Source: Hawksworthiomyces lignivorus
Taxonomy: Eukaryota > Ascomycota > Sordariomycetes > Ophiostomatales > Ophiostomataceae
Direction of reading: 5' to 3'
NCBI GenBank assembly: GCA_002917075.1
Contig: NTMA01000139.1
Location: 18,643 to 82,642 of the forward strand
Length of the DNA: 64,000 bases
Made by a program: the position numbers and the translations under genes. Below the pieces are notes generated by a model. It ran no database searches. It worked only from the letters and a program-made list of their open reading frames with translations, and was not told where the DNA came from. Below, one piece after another: positions 22,441-31,750 of this stretch (its first letter is position 1; each line of letters starts with the position of its first letter).

Positions 22441-22984
22441 GAGACGACAGAAAAAAGCACTGGGATTTAAGCAGATGTGGAACCAAAAGGCCTTGGCCAA
22501 TGGGCAAGAAAGAATTGGCCAGTCCTAATTGGGGTGGAGAAGAAATAAATATAGGAAATGCGTTCAAATGGGTTCTAAGGAGAAATCATCCAGAATCTGG
22601 TTGCAAAAACGTGGCGGCTCCCTTTGATCTGCTCAAGCACGTATCATAGACCATCGTGCTTGTTCTGTGCCACACACATGTACATGAAAGATGCAGATGC
22701 ACAGCGTAATTTCTGGATTTTCTATATAAACTTGGATTATCCAATGGGAGTTTTCTCCATCGGACGGGCCTATCCAATGTCAGTTCTTTCTATCCGACGG
22801 TCTATGCACGTTATATAACCGAGCCTATATTCACTAGGACCGAAGAACGAATGAGAAAATCCGACAATAATACAATGTTTAACGCACAGAGAAACATTGT
22901 ATATGGATCATTGAGCCTCAGAAAGCTCCCGGTGAAATGGAGCGAATATATTCTCCATGTGATCTCATACAGATAGCAGACAGC

Positions 22985-23035
22985 CCTGTGGCGGCCAGAA
23001 GAGCGTCTCCTGCCTTCAACCTCTTTAAGTTTTGA
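22985..23035 (+). repeat. Interspersed degenerate repeat, short copy 3
   Basis: GGCGGCCAGAAGAGCG, then CTCCTGCCTTCAACCT, aligns with the 3' third of copy 1 (GGTGGCCAGAACAGCG, then CTTCCTGCCTTTAACCT). Only about 45 bp can be aligned. Confidence 0.4.
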
Positions 23036-23217
23036 GAAACTGCTGTGGCTGTCAAATTTGGCAGTCTTAATCAGGAAATATAGGATCAAATCTGGCTGCT
23101 AATTGGCTGTGCCCCTGTTGTCTCTTTACCGCTATTGGAGGATCATGGGACTTCATTACGAAATCTCAGTATTTCTCATCCTGGCTCAAGATGAGAAATT
23201 GTACTTGTGTTCTTGCG

Positions 23218-23296
23218 GGCCCCCAATAGATGCACAGGCCTGTGCATCTATCAAATCACGTGGATTTTTATTTGCACAGGTGCACGTGATATCTTA
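23218..23296 (+). repeat. MULE left terminal inverted repeat (79 bp)
   Basis: Exact reverse complement of 25884-25962. It contains an internal 26-bp palindrome and a CACGTG box, possible transposase binding features. Confidence 0.9.
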
Positions 23297-23399
23297 ATCT
23301 CTTTTAGGAAATCAATCACTAATATTGTCGCCAAAAAGCATTCAGAAATAACAAAAATGACTGCAAATTACTATACAAATTCAGTTCCCCCTTAATGCT

Positions 23400-25817
23400 C
23401 TACTCTGACAATTGCCATGATCGTTGAATTGCCTGCAGCCTTGCATCTATAAACTCTGCACGTGTCCCCGCCGCCTGCGCCTCTGCTTGAGCCTCTGCGG
23501 CAACGGCCCGTGCGGTCCGTATAAGTCTGCTCCGGCGCGGTGTACGTGCCGTCCGCGTACGGGTTGTCCGTATACGCCGTTGCCGCGGCGCCTCTGTCTC
23601 CATCTCCGCCTCCGCCTCCGCTTCTGCATCCGTTTGCTTTTGCCACGCTGTCTGGGCTTCGTATTGAGTCATTGTCTGATATTGGGCTTGAGCCAGTGTT
23701 AATGTCGTTATATTAGCAATAGGTTCAATCGTTGCCCTCGTCGCTGCTTCTGTCCTTGCCATCATCTCTGCCTTTGTCGTTACCTCTGCTTCTGTCGTCG
23801 CCTCTGCCTCTGCCTCTGCCCTTGTCGCCGTCTCTGCCTCTGCCCTTACCGTCGTCTCTGTTTCAGCAATTGAAATAATAGATAAAACTGTTGTTGTTGT
23901 TTGTGTTGTTAATCGAGCTGTTACCGTCGTCGTTGTCTTTGCCCACGCCGTTTGTACGGCTGCTTGCACTTCTTGTGTTAATGTTGGACATTTAAATGAA
24001 GTCCTTTTATGTCCAATATCGTTACACCGACTACACCGCGGCGGTGCTCTGGGCCGAACGGTTGCCGCCACTGCTTCGTGAGCACTTGGCTCTCGTCTTG
24101 TACTTGATTGTGGTATTTCTGACATAGGAAGAGTTGTTACTCGTTGTCGTGGTTTTAGTAAAACAAAAGAAGGCTCTGTATTTTCGCGACGAAGACGCCA
24201 ATGGGTGTGAAAGTCTGACATTAAAAGCGCTTGTTTGTTTTCGATTTTTTCCTGAATTGTATGTACGCAAGGAAGACCCAAAGAGGCTGAAAAAGATCCA
24301 GAACAAGGACGAAGAGCCTCTTTTTCGGCCTTCTTTTTTTGAATCAATTGTTTTTGTTTATTTACCTTTCGTAAAGCTTCTTGAGAAATCCAACCATGTA
24401 TAGCATTATACAGTACTTCAGATAATTCAACTGGTAATCGTATTTGTTGGTTAGTTTGTGTATATCTTAATTTAGATATTTGATTAATCAATGCACGTTT
24501 AATAGCTTGTCAAGCATCAAAAAGATCCTTTTGAGAAGTCTGTAGATAACTTTTTATAAGAGCATGAATTCCTTCCACTCGTGATGTGACAACATTACCG
24601 AAATGGGGATATTGATTAACCCATGTTTTTACCAACTTTGTTTTATACAAATCCAACCAAGTTTTAAGAATATACTCAACTTCAGTAGGTTGTTGTGATT
24701 TGTATTTTGTCTCAAAATCTTTCACACGTTGTTTATAAGTCTCCTCATCTGGTGACCGAATGATTTGATGTCAACATAAATAGAAAGCTTCCCAGTCTTC
24801 GTTGTTGTTAAAAGCAAGTCGACAATGTCGTAATACTGTCATATTAGTATGTCAGACGCAAAGAAGATGTGTTGATAGTGGAAAAATTACTTCCATTGCA
24901 TTTATACATGTCAGACAACGGTCAGTTAAAATAACTGACGGAAGTTTGATATCGTGAACTGTATACATCTCCATTAATTGTGTTAATGCTCAAAAGTAGT
25001 CAGTCTCTGTTTCTCCAGATAAAAATGCAAAAGCAATACAAAAAGACTGTTCACAAACATCAACACCAATTACTTCAAGTAATGGCATAGAATACATATT
25101 TGTCTTATATGTACAGTCTAATAACAATGTGTCTGAATAGAATCGAAGGTAATCTACTGAATCCCGATGAGCAAAAAACACAGTTGTAACATGATTGTCT
25201 GAATCTACCTCAAAACGACTCAAAAAACTATCATCCTGAAGATCGGTAGCAAAAGCATGTGTAGGACTTAAACCTTGATATCCTTGCCGTCTTATTTCAG
25301 CAATTTGGTTATAAATATCTTGTCGAGTAATCAAAGACTGGTGTTCAATTCGAAGAAGGGACTGGATCTCTTTTGGTGCCAATCCTCCACTAACACTGCT
25401 TGAAATTAATTCCTTTTCGGAGGCTGAGATAATACGGTGAACAGGGTGAGCAACAGGGTCTGTACTAAGACCATGGTTATGTTCAGAATACCGTTGATCA
25501 AGCCGGTGCTTCAAGACCCAAGTGCCATCTGCAGACTCTTTGGCCAAGACAGAGTATAGACAGCCAGTCCTTCTAGTTGTGGTACGCCTGAGTCGTACTT
25601 TCGTCGGGTCTGGTGGTGGGCCAAATCGATCACAGGCACAGAAACATGTAAGCCTACCAGAGCCTTCCTTATTTGACCGACTAATAACAAAGGCACAACC
25701 GCGAGGAGCTGCCCACTGATTGATTGACTGAAGGAGGGCCTCTCTTGATTCGTATACGGCTTCGGGAGGCAGGGAGGGAGGCAGGGAGGGAGGTAGGGAG
25801 GGAGGTAAGGAGGCCAT
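23400..25817 (-). pseudogene. MULE transposase with four TGA stops
   Basis: The frame starts at MASLPPSLPP (25817), with a four-fold SLPP repeat coded by a GGGAGGGAGGCA minisatellite (about 25767-25810). A FAR1-like Zn-binding N-domain (TCFCACDRFG..EHNHGLS) follows. The MULE catalytic core has LLLDCTYKTN (first D), SVILTDRC (second D) and TSRVEGIHA (E). A C-terminal zinc knuckle reads CSRCNDIGH with a late Cys, and the tail is low-complexity Ala/Glu/Arg/Thr. TGA stops lie at plus-strand 24990-24992, 24852-24854, 24771-24773 and 24510-24512. Each equals TCA on the plus strand, one C to T from CCA (Trp) or from another CpA. The second MULE in this window has Trp at three of these four sites. 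The transposase is therefore dead, by a RIP-like process. Confidence 0.85.
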
Positions 25818-25883
25818 TTTGTTGATTTTGGTGATGATATTGGTGATGCAATTGATATGGATAAGATTAGGCTTAAAGGGGAC

Positions 25884-25962
25884 TAAGATATCACGTGCAC
25901 CTGTGCAAATAAAAATCCACGTGATTTGATAGATGCACAGGCCTGTGCATCTATTGGGGGCC
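25884..25962 (-). repeat. MULE right terminal inverted repeat (79 bp)
   Basis: Exact reverse complement of 23218-23296, directly followed by the second copy of the 8-bp target-site duplication. Confidence 0.9.
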
Positions 25963-26135
25963 TTCTTGCGGACCCTCCACGTGATCACGCATGGCCATTT
26001 ATCCCAGGCAGTCCGTGCCGTCAGTCGGCTTAGTTGGTTTTTATATACACTCAGACCTCAGCTTCCTTCACATGCGTTGCTGGAAATTCTGAACAGTGCT
26101 CCAACAACTTTCCTCCGCAAAACATACGTATTACA

Positions 26136-26551
26136 ATGGCCGTCAATCCAGCCGAATTCCAGTGCCATGACTTCATGAGCAGCGACTCTCTCCTAGAGAT
26201 ACCAGAAGACGAATTCGTTGTCTTCGGCCTGGTCAGTCAAGTCATCACTGGGACCAACGAGCTTGGCTAACCAAAAATTAGGTCTATGCCAACCTAGAGC
26301 ACGCGGATGCTCTGGAAAGAATTTACGCGGAGACGACTCGCAACGCAGCTTCTGAGCCCGGAACAATATACTATTGTATATGTAGGGACCAGGACGAGAG
26401 AGACAAGTTCCACTTTTTCGAAAGGTATACTGGCAGGTCCGCATTTGAAGCTCATAATGATCAGCCCATAATTCGGAAGATTTTTGAAGAAAACATGATG
26501 AAGGGCGTGAAGGCCAAGTTCGTGAAGGCTATAAAGCCAGCAACTGAGTAG
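26136..26551 (+). CDS. ABM (antibiotic biosynthesis monooxygenase)-like small protein
   Basis: Two exons, 26136-26231 and 26282-26551, join in frame to 121 residues across a 50-bp intron (GTCAGT donor, GGCTAACC branch, ATTAG acceptor). The fold motifs of dimeric alpha/beta-barrel ABM proteins are readable: FVVFGLVYANLEHADALERI, then ETTRNAASEPGTIYYCICRD, KFHFFERYTGRSAFEAHNDQ and a final helix. Members are cofactor-free monooxygenases or stress-related small proteins; the substrate cannot be told. The start is 166 bp beyond the MULE's right target duplication, so the transposon landed close to the promoter and may affect expression. Confidence 0.8.
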
Positions 26552-27296
26552 GATATCGTTAAACCTCTGTATCATAAATTCTAGACTGTGCCCCATTGCC
26601 GATAACTTATAGGCAGACTGGACTATTGGATCTCGAGAAGGCCGGAATTGGGACAGCGGGAGTAGCGCACTTCTCGGGGTGGAATGCAGATGCTATATGG
26701 GAGCGTACCAAAGCGTGAGGCATTCTGTGCCTTCTAGATCTAGGCCACAATCTAATCAATTTCGAACAGCTGTAGACTATGGGTTTGTCTGTGATTCGAT
26801 GGATCACTAGAAACCAACACCCGCATCGTATTCTCAAGTTGATCTACTTAAGTAGTAGCTGGACCTCCGTATGTCTAGTTCACAGCAAAGATGAGCAAAA
26901 CCAGAACTCGCCTTCCGTACCTTTTGTATATATAAATATTGGAACAGCGGCAGACATGTTTGCTACAGCATGTTTCTGTTGACGATGTGTAGTTCGCCGC
27001 AGATTATCTGAAGTCACACCGGAGTGAGACGTTGGGTATAGAGCTTCTTTCACCTAGATACATGGCAAATTTTTTTTTTGTTAACGCTTGGATTTTGATC
27101 TTTAGCATTAGCAAGGTGGGCCCGTCTGCTTACAATGAACGTTGCCGACATGCCAAACTGTGGAGTCTGTACGTTCGTAACAGCGTCCGGGTCACAGCGA
27201 AGCATTTAGACATGTCGGCAAATTCCAGTGTGCTCTATGGGGACATTGCTGCCACCATTGATGAGGGTTCCTTCTGTATCTTTAGTTATTTGTTCA
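26552..27296. other. Intergenic region
   Basis: No gene supported. On the minus strand this is where the rest of the truncated HET gene would be expected, but no HET-protein continuation is readable. Confidence 0.4.
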
Positions 27297-27785
27297 TCAG
27301 GATTTTACTATTACCTCAGGGGTGGCTAAGACGCTCTTGTTACCAACCATTTTCCATCGGACACTGTAGAACTCGACCTCACGCGGCGCGATCAGCTCCT
27401 GGAGCGTCCATCCGCGGCGAAACCATCGACTGCACACAAATGACGAATCCAGCCGGGCGCTGGACACGTCCTCTAGGTGAGCGTAGAAGATCTCCGCCTG
27501 TCGGTACCAGGCGAACATGGAATTGACTGCTTCGCCGAGCTCAGTGCTGCTCGATTTATCGATGCAGCAGGTGTTAACCCAGGCATACTCGAGGCCGTCC
27601 TTCCTAGCCTGTTTACAAGTTGCCCAGATCTTTTGGAACCCACTCTTAGACCATCTATGGCTAGCGTTATGAAACTCTGCGAGCGACACCTCCCCGCTGG
27701 ACCAAGTGTGGGATAGGATGGCATAAGGTGGAGCTCGACCATTGAATTCCACCAATTTCAATATCTCCGTATTAATTAGCCGCAT
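27297..27785 (-). CDS. Truncated HET-domain protein
   Basis: The frame starts MRLINTEILKLVEF at 27785 and reads a near-complete HET (heterokaryon incompatibility) core: YAILSHTWSSGEVS, a VNTCCIDKSSSTELGEAVNS region, and WFRRGWTLQELIAPREVEFY. The protein ends at 162 residues. HET proteins normally continue for hundreds of residues (TTREEDxAYCLLGIF and an effector part), and a possible intron at the end (GTAATA..GATACAG) leads into a stop within 13 codons. Asn replaces the usual Asp in the VDTCC motif, a G to A change. I infer a degenerating 5' fragment of a HET gene; a short HET-only protein is the alternative. Confidence 0.65.
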   Translation of the reverse strand: MRLINTEILKLVEFNGRAPPYAILSHTWSSGEVSLAEFHNASHRWSKSGFQKIWATCKQARKDGLEYAWVNTCCIDKSSSTELGEAVNSMFAWYRQAEIFYAHLEDVSSARLDSSFVCSRWFRRGWTLQELIAPREVEFYSVRWKMVGNKSVLATPEVIVKS

Positions 27786-29124
27786 TTCTGCCAGCTTATT
27801 TAAGTCGGGCTAGGCAGTGGTATCAAAAAATGCTAAGGATTTCGAATAGAGCGACGGTGCCTCTTCTCGTTATGTAGGTTGTTAAGACAGACAAGTGATT
27901 ACGGCGGGATAACCATCAGAGTGAAGCAACGACGGCATTGAAATTGTCTGCGCCCATGTGTCACAACCTCCGTCTGTTGCCGCTGGACTACTGGCGGCTG
28001 GCCCTCTCTCATTAGTCGCATGTCAGTCAGGTATACATGAATCATGTTGGGCACTAATTCCCTAACACCTAGCAAAAATATGGATATTGAACCCTATATA
28101 GGGTTCGTTTATTTTCTTCGCAAACGCTATATAATAAAATAGTATGATTCAATTCTTACCCTTATATGTGTAAGGTAATGGTATAAGTGGTAATAGATTG
28201 GGAGGGTAAGAAAAAGAGAGAAAGGATAACAGGGGTAAAGAAGAAGTAAAAGAGGTTAATTTCCTACCCATTCCAACCACTTGCATCGTACGTAGTAAAA
28301 AGAACACACTAACTTTAATACAAAATAGTAAAAACTGTAGATAACAACGTATTCTCAAAAGAATGCTATTTGTAAATTAATTTGTTGCAATTGTCAAAAG
28401 GCCGTGTCGCCTGGCAGTAGAGTCGAATATTATTTTTGACAGCACAAGCTTAAGAATGAGGTGTAATAAGAGATTATACAGATGTACATGTGCTTAGCTC
28501 AGATTAAAGGGCTAGATGCTGTGTTTCCCGAGGACAGCGGGCTAGCAGTAGTTAGGTTACTTGTATATACCGAGTATTATTGTAGGTAATACGAGTTTCC
28601 ATTTTAAGTAGTCTGTGTGTCACTATGAAAATGTTTGAAACTTTCCTTCCACATTCCTTAACTTTAGAGTATATTGTTTGTGGCGCTGGTCGCCTTGAAT
28701 TGGCAACTTGATTACAGCCCTTTGCAAAATGCATTTTACGTTAGGCGCCCCTTTACACAGCCGTATCATCTAGTAAGCACCATCCATCTAAAATGTACTC
28801 CTTAAATACTAAAACTACTTTTTTACTAGGTAGAGGTTAGGACTATTGCCACATACCGGTTCGGCTCTAAAGAACCTCTGCATTTTCCCTATCTCGGCTG
28901 TGTCATTGTCGGATATGGCGCCTTGATTGTTGGGATGATGCGTTGTACTTCGTATTGTGTAGATACTGATGAGTGTACGGTCCCATATAGAACCCTTGAA
29001 ATACATGCTAAATTTAATGCCTTAAGCATAACCAGTACCGCTGCTATATCCTGCAACATCTAACAGTTATCCTCGCTCCTCCAAATTAGTGACATCACTT
29101 AACCCTGTTTCCATCGACACCTGC
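27786..29124. other. Long AT-rich gene-free stretch with a telomere-like palindrome
   Basis: No gene. An 18-bp perfect palindrome GAACCCTATATAGGGTTC lies at 28089-28106. The rest is AT-rich with only short open frames. Confidence 0.5.
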
Positions 29125-29589
29125 TCATTCCCCCGCCATAACTGTGGGATCGCCATCCAACCAGATAATGTTCGCCTTCCAAGTCTTCATCTTCCACAGC
29201 TGGCCAACTTTGACCATATCGCACAGATAAAGACCCCCAGACGTGAGCTTTTTGGAATTCGGGTCGATGCCCTGTCCAGGACGAATGTGCTGAGCCAATG
29301 CCGAGCATGTTGCCTTCGCTGTGGTGCTGCTCTCGATGCTGATGCGCACGTTGGAGAGAAAGTGTGTCGTATCGAGCTTGGAGACGCGGTCGAAAACCGC
29401 GGCCTTGAATTCTGCGATGCCGTTGGCGGATAAGCCGGGCATTTCGGCGTAGAGATCCTCAGTGATCGCCGAGAGAAGGAGTGCCTCATCGGCATGGTCG
29501 AAGGCTAGAACGGCGCGGAAGAGCGCATCAGCTATAGCCTCGCGCTCCGTAAGGTGACTGGCTAGCTGAGCTGGTAGCGCGAAAGACAT
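29125..29589 (-). CDS. SnoaL-like (NTF2-fold) domain protein
   Basis: A single-exon ORF of 154 residues, MSFALPAQLASHLTEREAIA to TVMAGE. The pattern fits SnoaL-like NTF2-fold proteins: an N-terminal helix pair (EREAIADALFRAVLAFDHAD), then LLLSAITEDLYAEMPG, then TTHFLSNVRISIESSTTAKA, and a C-terminal sheet ending in W (GQLWKMKTWKANIIWLDGD). Such proteins are small cyclases, isomerases or dehydratases of polyketide and terpenoid metabolism, or of unknown role. It has no signal peptide, so it is probably cytosolic. It stands alone, without biosynthetic neighbours. Confidence 0.75.
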   Translation of the reverse strand: MSFALPAQLASHLTEREAIADALFRAVLAFDHADEALLLSAITEDLYAEMPGLSANGIAEFKAAVFDRVSKLDTTHFLSNVRISIESSTTAKATCSALAQHIRPGQGIDPNSKKLTSGGLYLCDMVKVGQLWKMKTWKANIIWLDGDPTVMAGE

Positions 29590-30814
29590 AGTGATGATTT
29601 GATATACTTTGTAAAGAGGGAATGAGCCTGAGATGGTGCCTATCAGTGATTGCTAGTATTTTGGTGTTTTATTCACCCCTGATTCCTTGATCTCTCAGAA
29701 TCACTACCACCGAGCAAACTTATACCCTGGCTCAAACAGAGGGCAGACATGTGCCTGCTTCATTAAGTATGTAGGTTGATATGCACGAAGTCGGCCAAAA
29801 GTCCGGTAACTCCTATGTCCGCTAGGGATGCATGATATACAAAGCATGAGCCGTAGCAGCAGTCAAGGTAAAAACATCGTATTTTTCTTTTAATTTTGGT
29901 TATGGACTTTATGCACTACGATGTTAGATCCGATGACATTGGTTGACAATGAATCTCGGAGTCAAGACTAAGAATGCCTATAAGAAATATGGAGCCAATT
30001 CTTTTTTTGCCTTAAGGCTGCAGTCTTTTCTCATATTTGATCCCGTATAGGGATTGGTTAAATAAGTACCGCAGAACCCCAGAGGGGACTAAATTTGCTG
30101 CGAACTTCCTCAGGCTTTTTCAGGCCTTCTCAAGTTTATGAGTTCCTCAAGTCTCCTAAGTCTACTAGCAAAAAAAAAAAAAAAAAAAAAACAGAGGCCA
30201 GAACAGTGCTTTTCCGCCTTAACTGGTAATGAATTGGAAGCCGAGTGACACTTACGTATTGTATATACCACAAGTATATCTCATATCTTAGTTCTAGGCG
30301 CCAACAATTTCATGTACTAGTATTTTTTTATGTGTCGGCTAATCCTTATATTGTCTACTTTTATATCCTCTCTATTATATTATCGTCCTAAATACTACCT
30401 ATTCTTATTTGCTAGCATCTTATCCGGTAAACAAACAAGCTTGACTCGGTCTTTCTAATGAAGTCATTGCCTCGTCCCTTGTCCGAATTTCTCTAGGACG
30501 CCGAGTTTCCATGGGCTCCCATTTAGGATTTTCATACACAAGCAACTAGAATCTTCAGTGGTGTTCAGCGATTATGTTCAGCCCCCAAAGGTATCTCATG
30601 ATTTGTGGGAGCTCGGTGAAGATTTTCTTCTTCCCTTACAGAAGAGAAATCTAATATTGTAGAATTGTCTGCCACCAATCGGGAGAGCGGAATCTTGATG
30701 CCAAGCAATCTAGTTCCTCCAAGATACTAGTTGAATGAGTCACATCTAGCACTTCAATATATATGGAAGAGCTATAGACTAAGATTTTCCACACTTCTTC
30801 GCAATGTAGCAGCC
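29590..30814. other. Gene-free stretch with repeat copy 4
   Basis: AT-rich. It holds an A22 homopolymer (30170-30191) directly followed by a short diverged copy of the interspersed repeat (about 30190-30236). No gene seen. Confidence 0.4.
30190..30236 (+). repeat. Interspersed degenerate repeat, short copy 4
   Basis: GAGGCCAGAACAGTGC, then TTTTCCGCCTTAACTGGTAA, aligns with the 3' third of copy 1. It abuts an A22 tract. Confidence 0.4.
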
Positions 30815-31461
30815 ATGAACCACCCACGAAATCCCAAGAATATTGTTAACACCATCCGCCCTCAATTGGAAGCAGTACGAGGTGCCGCTAGAGGGTCGGT
30901 GGTATTGATGACGTGTGGAATTGCAGGTTTGTTTTCCGGGAAAGCAGGATTCTCCCACATTCCATTCACCGAATGACTGACCAAGACTTGACGACCTTGG
31001 CAGGTGCTGGGAAATCTACACTGGCAAAGGCGCTGATAGAAGAGTTCCCGTCCTTCACTCGAGTTTCAGGTGATGCCATCATAGCTTCGCGCCACGGCAT
31101 TTACGGCGTCGATTACCCACCTTCTAAATACGATGCGTATCAAGAGGAGATGGATCAGATATATAAGGATACGGTCATCCAACTGTTGAAAGACAAGAAA
31201 GACATTGTGCTTGACCGCTCTTTCTACGCGAAAGAGGATCGCGACGAGTTCAAAGCAATGATTGAAGAGGCCGGTGGGCGATGGATCTTGGTGTACTTGA
31301 AAGCAGATCGCGATCTACTCTGGCAGCGGATCTGTTCAAGACGTGCGAAGGGTGTGAATGCTGACTCGGCCTTGGAAATCCACGAAGAGCTGTTGGATAG
31401 CTATGTGCAGGGATTTGAAGCACCGACAGACGAAGGCGAAATGGTCATTACAGTTCAGTGA
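30815..31461 (+). CDS. P-loop ATPase/kinase (AAA_33-type)
   Basis: Exons 30815-30926 and 31004-31461 join in frame (77-bp intron, ends GTTTGT..TTGGCAG) to 189 residues. The intron falls inside the Walker A motif, which reads MTCGIAGAGKSTLAKAL after splicing. Then follow SGDAIIASRHGIYGVDY, the Walker B-like KKDIVLDRSFYAKEDRDEF, a lid with DRDLLWQRICSRRAKG, and a C-terminal FEAPTDEGEMVIT. This is the layout of small kinases that phosphorylate nucleosides, sugars or other small molecules. The substrate is unknown. It is probably cytosolic. An upstream in-frame start is possible, but the ATG at 30815 fits the family best. Confidence 0.8.
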
Positions 31462-31750
31462 CTCATGACAGGGAGCAACGTGTATTTCAAGTGGAGGACT
31501 ATAACTGTGCTCCGAGAGAGTCACAGCATAATACGTGTTTCTGATTAAGATGGCCATAAACCCCAGTATCCACTAGTACAGAACAACAATGAAGAAAATC
31601 TCTAGTTTCTGAGTATTTGGATAAAGCGGTCAAGGTTGCCATTCAGGCTCAGATAACGAAAATAAATTACAATCTGACATTGGAACATAAGTGCCAACAG
31701 TAATTATATTTGGGATAATTTGAAGATTTATGTAAGTCTGTAATTCGCCA

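Larger units (their letters stand above)
21983..23217. other. Repeat-bearing gene-free stretch left of the MULE
   Basis: No gene. It holds repeat copy 2 (22285-22440), a short copy 3 (about 22985-23035) and an imperfect tandem duplication of about 33 bp (22738-22770 and 22771-22802, each starting TATCCAATG). It ends with the target-site duplication of the MULE. Confidence 0.5.
23210..25970. mobile_element. Complete MULE-type DNA transposon with target-site duplication
   Basis: Element 23218-25962 (2745 bp) is flanked by an exact 8-bp direct repeat TTCTTGCG (23210-23217 and 25963-25970), the target-site duplication. Its ends are 79-bp perfect terminal inverted repeats (23218-23296 and 25884-25962), beginning GGCCCCCAATAG. 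Each repeat contains a perfect 26-bp palindrome centred on GCACAGGCCTGTGC. The interior carries one minus-strand transposase of the Mutator-like (MULE) class, now interrupted by stops. The 8-bp duplication and long inverted repeats fit Mutator-superfamily elements. Perfect ends suggest a recent insertion, or a copy kept mobile by transposase supplied elsewhere. Confidence 0.9.

Noticed and set aside
23770..23860. A tandem CTCTGCC repeat that looked like a stand-alone minisatellite.
   Set aside because: It is the low-complexity Ala/Glu/Thr coding tail of the MULE transposase.
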